NCBI GenBank assembly: GCA_947466075.1
Contig: CANIBP010000038.1
Span: 1-63,569 of the forward strand
DNA from: Verrucomicrobiaceae bacterium
Lineage (GTDB): Bacteria; Verrucomicrobiota; Verrucomicrobiia; Verrucomicrobiales; Verrucomicrobiaceae
Direction of reading: 5' to 3'
DNA length: 63,569 nt
Each line of letters starts with the position of its first letter. Position 1 is the stretch's first letter. The notes under the pieces were generated by a model. The model worked only from the letters and a program-made list of their open reading frames with translations. It made no database searches and was not told where the DNA came from. The position numbers and the translations under genes were made by a program. Shown piece by piece: positions 15,388-26,081 of this stretch.

Positions 15388-15482
15388 ATATTGGCAAATC
15401 CTTTTTTCAAAGGGTGAATCTCTGCTCTCGAAAACGAAGAAGCGCTTGCGAGTGCGCCATTACGCAGCACAAAGCCTACAGC

Positions 15483-16745
15483 ATGGAAAAACTCATCGTA
15501 CACGGCGGCGCTCCGCTCAAAGGTCGCATCAACATCAGCGGATCGAAGAACTCGTCGCTCCCGATCCTCGCGGCAACACTGCTCACCAAGGATACCTGTA
15601 CCATTCGTCGCGTGCCGGATCTTAGCGACACGAACTACATGGTGCGCATCCTCGGCGAACTCGGCGCTGAAGTGGAACGTGCCAGCGGTGTCGTGGTGGT
15701 GAAGGCGGAGAAGATCAAATCCGTCGCGCCCTACGATCTCGTGCGCAAAATGCGTGCCTCCATCTGCGTGCTTGGACCACTGACTGGCCGTTTGAAAAAG
15801 TGTACAGTGTCCTTGCCCGGTGGCTGCGTCATTGGCGACCGGCCCGTTGATTTGCACCTCAAAGGTCTCGAAGCTCTCGGTGCCCAGGTCACCGTGGAAG
15901 GCGGTGACATTTTTGTGAATGCGAAGAAGGGCTTCAAAGGCGGCCCAATGAACCTCATGGGCAAACACGGCTCCACCGTGCTCGGCACCGACAACGTCAT
16001 GATGGCCGCCGTACTCGCCAAAGGCACCACCATCATCGAAGGCGCTGCCGCGGAGCCGGAAGTTGAGGATCTCGCGAATTTCCTCATCAAGATGGGCGCA
16101 AAGATCCAAGGCGCAGGCACCAATCGCATCGTCATCGAAGGTGTGAAGGAACTGCATGGGGCCGAACATACTGTCATTCCCGACCGCATCGAAGCAGGCA
16201 CCTTCCTCGTGGCGGGTGCGATGCTCGGTGACGGCGTCACGCTCAAGCGTGTCATGCCAGAGCACATGAAATCTGTGACCGATGCAATGATCAAATGCGG
16301 CTTCCCGTTGGAGATCACAAAGGATAGCATCACGGTGCGCCCGAATCCGAACGCGAAAGGCTTTGATCTCACCACGCTCTGCTATCCCGGTTTCCCCACC
16401 GATATGCAGGCGCAGTTCTGTGCGCTTGCGTGCGTTATCAACGACACCAGCACCATCACCGAAACCATTTTCCCACAGCGTTTCATGCATGTGGCTGAAA
16501 TGAACCGCATGGGCAGCAAGATCGAGATTCAAGGTGCCACTGCGCGCATTCGTGGCGGCGAAAAGATGAAAGGTGCTCCCGTCATGGCCTCTGATCTTCG
16601 CGCATCGGCGGCGCTTGTCCTTGCGGGTCTTGTTGCCGAAGGCAAAACCGAGATCAATCGCCTCTATCACATTGATCGTGGCTATGAGCATCTCGATGAT
16701 AAACTGGCGGCACTCGGAGCGCAGTTGGAGCGGGTGAGGGGATAA
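15483..16745 (+). CDS. murA: UDP-N-acetylglucosamine 1-carboxyvinyltransferase
   Basis: MurA transfers enolpyruvate from PEP to UDP-GlcNAc, the first committed step of peptidoglycan synthesis, in the cytoplasm. The 420-residue protein shows Lys22 in SGSKNSS and the catalytic Cys115 in SLPGGCVIGDRPVDLH, both at the numbering of the E. coli enzyme. Cys (not Asp) at this position predicts fosfomycin sensitivity of the enzyme. The frame is open to 15348, but MEKLIVHGGAPLKGRINISG is the standard start. It is divergent from blaI, with the twin operator between the two genes. Clear members of the peptidoglycan pathway are otherwise absent nearby. Confidence 0.95.
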   Translation: MEKLIVHGGAPLKGRINISGSKNSSLPILAATLLTKDTCTIRRVPDLSDTNYMVRILGELGAEVERASGVVVVKAEKIKSVAPYDLVRKMRASICVLGPLTGRLKKCTVSLPGGCVIGDRPVDLHLKGLEALGAQVTVEGGDIFVNAKKGFKGGPMNLMGKHGSTVLGTDNVMMAAVLAKGTTIIEGAAAEPEVEDLANFLIKMGAKIQGAGTNRIVIEGVKELHGAEHTVIPDRIEAGTFLVAGAMLGDGVTLKRVMPEHMKSVTDAMIKCGFPLEITKDSITVRPNPNAKGFDLTTLCYPGFPTDMQAQFCALACVINDTSTITETIFPQRFMHVAEMNRMGSKIEIQGATARIRGGEKMKGAPVMASDLRASAALVLAGLVAEGKTEINRLYHIDRGYEHLDDKLAALGAQLERVRG

Positions 16746-16832
16746 GTTTGGCTGAACGCGCTTCCAATAAATGTGAAGCGTAGGCTTCGCCATACTCGCG
16801 CTCAGTGAATGCTGTGCGATGAATGGCCGCCC

Positions 16833-19319
<2,487 letters not shown>

Positions 19320-19380
19320 GACGGCGTTGAGTAGCTGAAATGGCATTCGCTTTTGTCTGCGCTTTGCCCAAGATGCCGCC

Positions 19381-20028
19381 ATGGCCCAATACTCTGTTCA
19401 ACCCGGCGACAATCCATCCAAGATTGCGAAATCCTTCGGCATGACCCTGGCGCAGTTCCAAAAACTGAATCCTGGACTGGTCGAATGGGGCTCAGGGAAT
19501 TGGAAGGTGTTGTTTCCTGGACAGATCGTGAATGTGAATGGTGTGGTGACCGGACTGCCGCCCGAAACCGTGGCAAGCGCTCCCACAAGTTTTGCTGCGC
19601 CGCCGCCGTGGATGCAGATCGCGATCATGGAGCAGGGCGTGCAGGAGTGGGCAAACGGCGATAACCCGCGCATCCTCGAATACCTAAAGAGCTGTGGCAT
19701 CAGCGGCAGTCTGCTGCACGATGAAACGGCATGGTGTGCAGCATTCGTGAATTGGTGTGTGCTGCGTTCTGGGTATCAGCCCAAAGGCAGCGCCAAAGTC
19801 TCTGACTGGTGGGGCTGGGGCCGTCCGGTGGCCGCGACGTATGGTGCCATTTGCATTTTGCAACCGCTCACCACCGATCAAGCTAATAGCGGTCACATTG
19901 GCTTCTTGCATGCACAGGATGCGACGAATGTCTGGCTACTCAGTGGAAACTCAGCGAATCAGGTGCGCATCTCCGCGTATCCAAAGAGCAAGCTAATCCA
20001 CAATGCGCCGTATCGGTGGGCGTTTTGA
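19381..20028 (+). CDS. LysM protein with a CHAP/NlpC-P60-like peptidase domain (TIGR02594-like)
   Basis: This 215-residue protein has an N-terminal LysM module (about 3-52: YSVQPGDNPSKIAKSFGM ... LFPGQIVNV) that binds peptidoglycan or chitin. After a proline-rich linker comes a cysteine-peptidase-like domain with catalytic Cys119 in ETAWCAAFVNW and His172 in SGHIGFLHA, as in TIGR02594 proteins. No signal peptide is visible, so export would need another route (phage-like or tailocin-like release, or lysis). It may cut peptide cross-links in the cell wall. It stands alone, 61 bases after the helicase gene. Confidence 0.75.
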   Translation: MAQYSVQPGDNPSKIAKSFGMTLAQFQKLNPGLVEWGSGNWKVLFPGQIVNVNGVVTGLPPETVASAPTSFAAPPPWMQIAIMEQGVQEWANGDNPRILEYLKSCGISGSLLHDETAWCAAFVNWCVLRSGYQPKGSAKVSDWWGWGRPVAATYGAICILQPLTTDQANSGHIGFLHAQDATNVWLLSGNSANQVRISAYPKSKLIHNAPYRWAF

Positions 20029-20048
20029 GTTTTAGCGAGCAGCTTAGC

Positions 20049-22769
20049 TTATTTTCCTGTTCGTAGATACGCCACGATGTCCGCGACATCCTGCGCGCTG
20101 AGCGCCAACTGAGCGGCGCTGAGCATCATGCTGCGGGTGAGTTTGTTGCGGGTCTTGATGCGGGACTTGGGAACGAACTGGTTTTGGCCGCCCATGCTGC
20201 GGACGATCATGATGTCGCCTTCGGTGAGAAGCATGCCGTGGATGATGGTGCCGTCTTTGAGGATGAGTTCCACGCCATCGTAACCATGGGCAATGTCCTT
20301 GCTGGGGTCGATCAAGGCCTGCGCGATGATCTCGCTGGGCTGGCTGAGTCCCCAGCCATCGAGAGAAGGGCCAAATTCTACGCCTTGGCCGTTGATCTGA
20401 TGGCACATGACGCAGCGGGTGACGAGTGACACGCCATTTTTGGCATTGCCTTTGAGCTTGAGCACGTCATCGAGCTTCACAGTGCTGGGGATGGCGGGCG
20501 GGGTGACGATAGTGACGAGCTTGGCACTCTCAGGATCGAAGATGCCTTCCTTCTTGAGTTCTTCAGCGATGCCGAAGGTGCTCCATTCATCGGTGCTGCG
20601 TTTGATGAGCCACCACATGATGTCGGCATGAATCGGCGAGTCCTTGTCCTTCGCGAGGGCGAGCACGGCCTTGGCGGCGCTGGCTTCGGGGATGAAGGCG
20701 AGGGTGTCGAGCGCGAGCTTGCGCTGCGCTGGCGTGAGTTTGGCGCTGGCGGCACGCTGTTGCAGTTCGGGCACAGCAGCGGCGGGATGAAGACGCCAAG
20801 TGAGGTGAGCGAAGCCGTCATTCCATTCGCTTTGGGATTTCAGGACGCTCCAGACCAAATCCTCTTTGCCGGAGCAGCCGATGCCCCAGGCTTCGAGCTG
20901 GGAACGGTCGTTGCCGTCAATGTGGCGGGCGAGGCTGGCGAGCAAGGGCACACTTTGCTTAGCCGGAACATCACGAAGGGCCACGGCGACTTCGCGGCGG
21001 ACCATTGGTGACAAGTCGGTGACCATGTTGGCGATGATGTCGATGCCATCATCCGTGGCGGCACGAATGGCGCGAAGCGCGACGAGGCGCTTCATGGCAT
21101 CTTCGGACTCCAGCCAGGTGCGCGTGGCGATGAGTCCTTTTTCGCCAAGTTGAGCAACAAGCCATACGGCACGTGAGGCGATGTAGGGATTCGAGTTGTC
21201 ACGCAATTCGAGCACCTGATGCAGGACAGTTTCGCCCGCTTCCTTCAAGCGGGTGAAGGCGACGTGACGGACGTTGGTGGCCGGAGACTCAAGAGCCGCG
21301 ATCTGACCTTCGATGGTGTCCAGTTTGAGACCGGGAACCTTGGGTTTGAAACCTTTCGGCGCGATGCGGTAGATCGTGCCGCTACAGGTTTCGTCCGTGT
21401 CTTGATGACCACCAGTGCGTTTGTCGAACCAGTCGGTGATGTAGATCGCGCCATCGGGGCCAACGCAGACATCGCTGGGACGGAAAAGTATTTTGCGGTC
21501 GTCGGAGAGGTTGTTCGCGCCACCGACGAAGTCACTGCCTTTGAAGACGCCAGTGGTGTTGGTGGTGCAGAAGTCGAAGCGTTCGAGTTTGAAGCCTGCG
21601 CCATCCGGTTTCGGCAGGTAGCCGAAGACGACATTGCGTCCGGTTTCGCAGCTCAGCAGCAGGCCGTTCCATTGGTCGCCGAGAGCACCGTTTTCATAGA
21701 AGCACATGCCGGTGGGAGCGCCGCCGCCATAGACATCTCCAGCGGGAATGCTGCCGGGATCGTCTTGTCGCCATTCGGCCTCGGGAATGCTCTGGCCGGG
21801 GCGCTTGTCGGCGCGCCATTGGCGTTTGCCATCGCGAGAGAAGAAACCAAAACTGCCGCCTTCGATGAGGTGGCTCACGCGGCAGGCGGGTGGATCGTCG
21901 TTGTCGTTGAGAAACATGTCACCAAAGGAGGTGCGCACGCCTTCGAAGCTATTGCGGTAGTTGTAGCCGAGGATTTTGGCCTTGTGGCCGCTGGGGTCAA
22001 TGCTGGCGGTGAAGCCGCCGACATAGACGTGGCCATCGTCGCTTTTTTCACCGGCGTAGTCATTGTTGAGGTAAGCACCACCGATGCGGAAGGTATTGCC
22101 GCTTTTGTCACTGAATTTCGCGCCACAATTGCCATTGCTGAAATACAGACGCCCATCGGGGCCGGCATAGAGACTGTGCAGGCTGTGGTCGTGCTGCGGC
22201 TGCTCAAAGCCGGTGAGAAAGACTTCGCGTTGATCCACGGCGGGATCGAATTTCAAATCGCGGTTCACATCGGTGTACTTGATGATGTTAGGTGTGTTCG
22301 AAACGAAAACGACATTATCGAACACGGCGACACCGAGCGGACATTCCAGCTCTTTCTCACGCACAAAAACGTGGCTCGTGTCGCACTTGCCATCGCCATC
22401 GGTGTCTTGCAAAACGCGCACACAGTCGCCCTCGCGGCTGCGGCCGCTGTGGCGGCGGTAATTGACACCCTCCGTGACCCAGATGCGGCCAGCGTGGTCG
22501 ATGTCCATGTTCGCCGGATTGAACAACTGCGGCGAGGTGGCCCAAACGGTGATTTCGAGACCCTCGGGCACTTTGAACGCGCTCGGTTCGAGATGATCGG
22601 CTTTTACCTTGGTCGCATCAAACGCAGGCGTGGTGTAATCCGGCGCGAAAGCTGGCTTGCCTGCGACAAAGGGGCCTTTTTCCTTCTTTGGCTTGTCGGG
22701 CTTGGCAGCAATGAGCGCGAGCGGAGCAACGATGGCGAGTGCGACGAGGAGGTTTTGGCGGTTGAGCAT
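20049..22769 (-). CDS. PVC-type membrane-bound dehydrogenase with HEAT repeats and C-terminal cytochrome c site
   Basis: This 906-residue exported protein has a signal peptide (MLNRQNLLVALAIVAPLALIAA). A six-bladed beta-propeller like those of PQQ/glucose dehydrogenases follows (about 60-480: NPANMDIDHAGRIWVTEGVN, DGAIYITDWFDKRTGGHQDT). HEAT-like helices come next (about 490-720), and a C-terminal haem site CVMCH at 786-790. This architecture is found almost only in Planctomycetes and Verrucomicrobia. It is expected to oxidise a sugar-like substrate in the periplasm and pass electrons to its own haem. The substrate is unknown. It is transcribed with or after the nucleotidyltransferase gene 49 bases upstream, probably by chance. 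Confidence 0.85.
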   Translation of the reverse strand: MLNRQNLLVALAIVAPLALIAAKPDKPKKEKGPFVAGKPAFAPDYTTPAFDATKVKADHLEPSAFKVPEGLEITVWATSPQLFNPANMDIDHAGRIWVTEGVNYRRHSGRSREGDCVRVLQDTDGDGKCDTSHVFVREKELECPLGVAVFDNVVFVSNTPNIIKYTDVNRDLKFDPAVDQREVFLTGFEQPQHDHSLHSLYAGPDGRLYFSNGNCGAKFSDKSGNTFRIGGAYLNNDYAGEKSDDGHVYVGGFTASIDPSGHKAKILGYNYRNSFEGVRTSFGDMFLNDNDDPPACRVSHLIEGGSFGFFSRDGKRQWRADKRPGQSIPEAEWRQDDPGSIPAGDVYGGGAPTGMCFYENGALGDQWNGLLLSCETGRNVVFGYLPKPDGAGFKLERFDFCTTNTTGVFKGSDFVGGANNLSDDRKILFRPSDVCVGPDGAIYITDWFDKRTGGHQDTDETCSGTIYRIAPKGFKPKVPGLKLDTIEGQIAALESPATNVRHVAFTRLKEAGETVLHQVLELRDNSNPYIASRAVWLVAQLGEKGLIATRTWLESEDAMKRLVALRAIRAATDDGIDIIANMVTDLSPMVRREVAVALRDVPAKQSVPLLASLARHIDGNDRSQLEAWGIGCSGKEDLVWSVLKSQSEWNDGFAHLTWRLHPAAAVPELQQRAASAKLTPAQRKLALDTLAFIPEASAAKAVLALAKDKDSPIHADIMWWLIKRSTDEWSTFGIAEELKKEGIFDPESAKLVTIVTPPAIPSTVKLDDVLKLKGNAKNGVSLVTRCVMCHQINGQGVEFGPSLDGWGLSQPSEIIAQALIDPSKDIAHGYDGVELILKDGTIIHGMLLTEGDIMIVRSMGGQNQFVPKSRIKTRNKLTRSMMLSAAQLALSAQDVADIVAYLRTGK

Positions 22770-22818
22770 GGTTGGGGGGCGGAAGGAACGAAATGGAGAA
22801 GGAGTTCTTGCGAGTGGG

Positions 22819-23403
22819 TCAGTTCGCGGGTTCGGTGGCGGCGATCTTCCTCTTTAATTGATCGAGCCGCGTGATGATGTCGGGAGCTTCTTTGAGTTCG
22901 CAGAGTGGGATCAGGTGCTTGTGAATGTATTTCCAGTCGAGGTTGCTGGTGCCTTGACGAATCATGATTTTTTCAAGGTCGATGCGATCCTGATCTCGAT
23001 CCGCAAAGGCTTTCATCACAATCAAGTCATCGGCGGTGCAGGTGCGCAGTTCGATTCCAGGGGCGAATTCCATCATGCGGGAGCGCTGGATGGCTATTTC
23101 CTCAAAAGGCAGCGCGCCGAGGGCCACATCAATGCCGATGCCATCTGCCGTCTGAATGAGCAGCACCCGGCTTCTCAACGCGAACTCGCGTGCATCGGGT
23201 CTGCGCGGCTGGTAATGGCGCAGAAGTTCATCAACGAACACTTCCTCTCCGCCAAAGCCGGTGAGCAGCGTCAGATCCACATCGTTCGTGAGTCGTGGCT
23301 CGCTCCAGCGCTGAATCGCGAGTCCGCCGATGAAACAGAACTTCCAGCCTTTGCTCTGGATCAGCGTCTGAAGCTCCGCTGCGACTTCGACGAGATCCTT
23401 CAT
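22819..23403 (-). CDS. AbiEii/MNT-like nucleotidyltransferase
   Basis: This 194-residue protein has the minimal nucleotidyltransferase core: GGLAIQRW, then TNDVDLTLL carrying the metal-binding D-x-D near residues 40-42, and a third acidic strand, GIGIDVALG. These features fit AbiEii-type or stand-alone MNT enzymes, some of which are toxins of toxin-antitoxin pairs. Its ATG overlaps the stop of a 75-residue gene (23400-23627) by four bases, which is the classic layout of a two-component module with the small gene first. The pair sits between tsaB and a PVC dehydrogenase gene. Toxin activity is inferred from layout only; a housekeeping nucleotide-transfer role is possible. Confidence 0.7.
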   Translation of the reverse strand: MKDLVEVAAELQTLIQSKGWKFCFIGGLAIQRWSEPRLTNDVDLTLLTGFGGEEVFVDELLRHYQPRRPDAREFALRSRVLLIQTADGIGIDVALGALPFEEIAIQRSRMMEFAPGIELRTCTADDLIVMKAFADRDQDRIDLEKIMIRQGTSNLDWKYIHKHLIPLCELKEAPDIITRLDQLKRKIAATEPAN

Positions 23404-23627
23404 ACCGCGCGAAGCTTCATGAACCAGCGTTGCTGTTCGACCAGGCCTGACGTCAGGCGCGCAGGACTGTGCTTGACGGCATCCCGAAACAGCAGCGTCA
23501 TGCTTTGAATCGCAGAGACGGTATCGCTGGCGCGAATGTCCGCCCGGCGCTGCTTTTCCAGCTCAGGTCCGGCGCGTTTCCAGGCGTCGATGCTTTTGAG
23601 CATGTTGGCTTTTTCGGCTTCGGTCAT
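23400..23627 (-). CDS. small protein paired with the nucleotidyltransferase
   Basis: This 75-residue charged helical protein (MTEAEKANMLKSIDAWKRAG ... QQRWFMKLRAV) has no recognised domain. It lies directly upstream of and overlaps the nucleotidyltransferase gene by four bases, the expected place of an antitoxin or adaptor subunit. ATG 23627 starts 21 bases downstream of the tsaB stop, so it may be read through from the tsaB operon. An open frame upstream overlaps tsaB and is not needed. Confidence 0.6.
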   Translation of the reverse strand: MTEAEKANMLKSIDAWKRAGPELEKQRRADIRASDTVSAIQSMTLLFRDAVKHSPARLTSGLVEQQRWFMKLRAV

Positions 23628-23647
23628 GGGACGAAAGATAGCGGGCG

Positions 23648-24283
23648 TCAGGCGGTTGTCGAGGCTGCGGAGCACTTTGGCATCGTGATGAAGGCCTCGG
23701 CGAGATAATGTGGAATCAGTGGCGCAGCGATGAAGTTTGCGAGTTCGTCAGCGCTCAACGACTGCACGGCTTGAGCGAGACGCGTGGCGCTGGGTTTCGC
23801 GAGAACGAGATTCGGCAGATTGAGCGGCGGTTTGGGATCAAACGTGAGCCAGAGACCCGCAGCGGTGCGTTCGCGTGCGGCTTCGGCGGAGACGATTTCG
23901 AGATCGGGCCGGAGACGACCGTTTTCGACACGGGCGAGGTAGAAGCTCTGGCGGCGGGCGTCGCCGATGATGTGATAGTCGGCTGGCACTTCGATGTCGG
24001 GCGCGGTGAGGGAGGACCAGCCGACGCACCAGACGTTGCGTGACAAGGCAATGCCTTGGGCCGCAGCGATGGCGATGCGGACGCCGGTGTAGGAGCCGGG
24101 GCCGTTGCCGATGACGATGCCGGTGAGATCATTGCCAGCAGCAGTGAGCGCTTCGCGAAGTGGCGCGAACACTTGCGCGTTGTGAGAGCGCTCGGACTGA
24201 AACGAGGACTGGAACAGTACGTCATCGCCTCGCACGACGGCGATGCTACCGCGGGCGGTGGAAAGATCGAGAGCGAGGAGCAT
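23648..24283 (-). CDS. tsaB: tRNA threonylcarbamoyladenosine biosynthesis protein TsaB
   Basis: This 211-residue ASKHA-fold protein has the N-terminal motif MLLALDLSTARGSIAVV and the TsaB signature GNGPGSYTGVRIAIAAAQG. TsaB forms the TsaB-TsaD-TsaE complex that puts the t6A modification on ANN-decoding tRNAs. It lies downstream of tsaE and thiL on the same strand, a frequent arrangement. The frame is open upstream to 24571, but that part is the reverse side of tsaE plus a repeat; ATG 24283 gives the normal length. A copy of the AATGACGAA repeat lies just upstream of the start codon. Confidence 0.9.
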   Translation of the reverse strand: MLLALDLSTARGSIAVVRGDDVLFQSSFQSERSHNAQVFAPLREALTAAGNDLTGIVIGNGPGSYTGVRIAIAAAQGIALSRNVWCVGWSSLTAPDIEVPADYHIIGDARRQSFYLARVENGRLRPDLEIVSAEAARERTAAGLWLTFDPKPPLNLPNLVLAKPSATRLAQAVQSLSADELANFIAAPLIPHYLAEAFITMPKCSAASTTA

Positions 24284-24286
24284 GAA

Positions 24287-24343
24287 AATGACTAATGACG
24301 AAATCAGAATGACGTATGAATGCCGAAGCGCGAATGACAAAAG
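24287..24343. repeat. AATGACGAA-type dispersed repeat, second copy
   Basis: This stretch between tsaE and tsaB aligns without gaps to 13115-13171 at roughly 70 percent identity, sharing AATGAC starts and the core CAGAATGACG. Here it is non-coding in the annotated genes, whereas the copy at 13115 encodes a signal peptide. Immediately after it, a short local dyad with ACGTTCGTCAT is visible. Confidence 0.65.
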
Positions 24344-24350
24344 ACGTTCG

Positions 24351-24767
24351 TCATGATTTTTGTGTCTCGGTGATTTGTCGCGAGCCGTCAGGCTGTGCTT
24401 CGATATGAAACCAGCGGGTGTTGAGCGGCAGCAGATCGGGAAACATGTCGGCCCATTCGACGATGATGACACCGGGTTCGGTGAGGAATTCGTCCCAACC
24501 GATGCCGATGACCTCGGCGGCGGTTTCCATGCGGTAGAAGTCGAAATGGAAGACGGGCAGGCGGCCGTCAAGGTATTCGTGGACCAGTGTGAACGTCGGG
24601 CTCGTCACGGCAGCCTGCGATTCCATGCCAGCGACGATGCCGCGCGTGATCTGCGTCTTTCCTGCTCCGAGGTTGCCGCAAAGCGCGATCAAATCGCCTG
24701 CGGCGAGTGTCGGCGCGAGATGTGTGCCCCAATTGTATGCATCTTCTGCGGTATGGAGCGTGGTCAT
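24351..24767 (-). CDS. tsaE: tRNA threonylcarbamoyladenosine biosynthesis ATPase TsaE
   Basis: This 138-residue P-loop ATPase has Walker A GNLGAGKTQ, the segment SPTFTLVHEYLDG and the acidic/aromatic stretch VFHFDFYRM, then GVIIVEWAD, all typical of TsaE (YjeE). It is the ATPase that drives the t6A synthesis cycle with TsaB and TsaD. The ATG at 24767 overlaps the thiL stop by four bases, so the two are coupled; tsaB follows after 67 bases containing a repeat. An ATG 30 bases earlier would lie inside thiL and is less likely. Confidence 0.92.
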   Translation of the reverse strand: MTTLHTAEDAYNWGTHLAPTLAAGDLIALCGNLGAGKTQITRGIVAGMESQAAVTSPTFTLVHEYLDGRLPVFHFDFYRMETAAEVIGIGWDEFLTEPGVIIVEWADMFPDLLPLNTRWFHIEAQPDGSRQITETQKS

Positions 24768-25669
24768 GCGTCGCTGCTGAGCGCAAAGTGATCCCAACCC
24801 GTGCTTGCGAAGTCTGGCGGACGACCTTGTCCTGGAGGAACAAGTTTGCCGATGATGGTGAGCGGAAGTTTGGGGAAAGCCTCACGCCATTTCGGCAGCA
24901 GAGCCTTCAAGCTGCGCGGATTGACGGCGAGGAGGAGTTCGTAGTCCTCACCGTCGCCCCAAGCTTGATCGAAGGTGCAGCCGGAATTGCAGGGCAGGGC
25001 AGCCACGTTGACCTGAAAATGGGTGCCACTGGCAAGCGCGAGCCGCGGCAGGTCTTTGGCAAGGCCATCACTAATGTCCATGATGGCGTGCGGATGCGCA
25101 TTTTCAGAAAGCCATCGGCCTTCTTCGAGGCGTGGCTCGAACTTGAGGTGCTTGCCTTTGATAGAACCACCGAGGCGGCCGGTGACGAGTAAAACATCGC
25201 CTGCTTTGCCTTCGCTGCGGGAAAGCCAGCGTTTAGAAGGCACGGTGCCGCTCATTGAAATGGACAGCATGAGCACAAGGCCGCGCGAGGTCTCGCCGCC
25301 GACGATGTTGATGCCGTAGTGTTTAGAAATGGCACGCATACCTCGATAAATTTCGGTGAGGAATTTCACCTCCATGCTCGGTGGGGCCACCAAGGTGATC
25401 ATGGCATGTCGTGGCGTTCCTCCCATGGCGGCGAAGTCACTCACGACTCGGGCGATGGCCTTGCGCCCGATAAGCTTCGGTGGTGTTTCGAGTGTGAAAT
25501 GCACATCCTGCACCAGCGCGTCGGTTTTGAGCAGTGTGTGCTCGTTTTTGGTGCTGCGGACGACGGCGCAATCGTCGCCAGCTCCCGCGATCACATCGCG
25601 GTCGAGTTTCACGCCGCGCATGAGGCGACGGATGAGGTTGTCTTCTCCGATGTCGGCTAAGGTGGGCAT
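24764..25669 (-). CDS. thiL: thiamine-monophosphate kinase
   Basis: ThiL phosphorylates thiamine monophosphate to thiamine pyrophosphate, the last step of the pathway, in the cytoplasm. The 301-residue protein shows the PurM-like kinase motifs: IGEDNLIRRLM, AGDDCAVV, LLKTDALVQDVHF, DFAAMGGTPRHA, GGETSRG, MDISDGLAKDL and GDGEDYELL. Length is normal. It is the first gene of thiL-tsaE-tsaB, an order seen in many bacteria. No TPP riboswitch was recognised upstream; only 16 bases separate it from the unknown gene at 25686. Confidence 0.92.
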   Translation of the reverse strand: MPTLADIGEDNLIRRLMRGVKLDRDVIAGAGDDCAVVRSTKNEHTLLKTDALVQDVHFTLETPPKLIGRKAIARVVSDFAAMGGTPRHAMITLVAPPSMEVKFLTEIYRGMRAISKHYGINIVGGETSRGLVLMLSISMSGTVPSKRWLSRSEGKAGDVLLVTGRLGGSIKGKHLKFEPRLEEGRWLSENAHPHAIMDISDGLAKDLPRLALASGTHFQVNVAALPCNSGCTFDQAWGDGEDYELLLAVNPRSLKALLPKWREAFPKLPLTIIGKLVPPGQGRPPDFASTGWDHFALSSDA

Positions 25670-25685
25670 GGTTGGCCAGTCTGAC

Positions 25686-26003
25686 TTAGCTTTTCACCAC
25701 GACATTCTGCCCATCAAAGTGAAGCATGCGATTTTTGAGGCCACGGATGGCCTGGCGGAGAATGCAGACCTCCACGTCGCCGATGGAATGCCGATGTTCC
25801 GTGGGAGCCTGCATGCCGCTGATCCAGGTGAGCTGCCACCATTCCTGACCGGCGAGATCACCCTGATTGCAGCGAACATAGTCGAGGTGCAGCACGTCTG
25901 CCGGATGGCCGTAGCGCTCGATATTGTGCTTTGATTCCAGATAGTCCGCAAAGGCCTGCGAATAAATCAGGCCAGAGCGGAGGCGATGGAGAACCATGGA
26001 CAT
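25686..26003 (-). CDS. small hypothetical protein
   Basis: This 105-residue soluble protein (MSMVLHRLRSGLIYSQAFAD ... HFDGQNVVVKS) contains no signal, helix or motif I recognise. It lies 16 bases upstream of thiL and behind the strong terminator of the superoxide dismutase gene, so it may be the first gene of the thiL operon. Confidence 0.5.
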   Translation of the reverse strand: MSMVLHRLRSGLIYSQAFADYLESKHNIERYGHPADVLHLDYVRCNQGDLAGQEWWQLTWISGMQAPTEHRHSIGDVEVCILRQAIRGLKNRMLHFDGQNVVVKS

Positions 26004-26017
26004 AAGCTTTAAAGCGA

Positions 26018-26052
26018 CAAAGCGCGGGACGGGCTGGCCGTTCCGCGCTTTG
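26018..26052 (-). terminator. strong GC-rich terminator hairpin after the superoxide dismutase gene
   Basis: The arms 26018-26032 and 26038-26052 (core CAAAGCGCGG / CCGCGCTTTG) form 15 pairs with one wobble around a five-base loop, GCTGG. It starts 30 bases after the SOD stop on the minus strand and is followed by a T-rich GTCGCTTTAAAG. It probably insulates sod from the thiL unit. Confidence 0.7.
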
Positions 26053-26081
26053 GGTGACGAGAATCGTCAGATAGCGGGGAA

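Noticed and set aside
24351..24571. N-terminal extension of tsaB into tsaE
   Set aside because: The extension is Ser/Pro-rich antisense-like sequence plus the repeat; all TsaB motifs begin at the ATG at 24283.
25670..26081. TPP riboswitch upstream of thiL
   Set aside because: Only 16 bases separate thiL from the previous frame, and no conserved CUGAGA/ACCUG-type core was seen further upstream.
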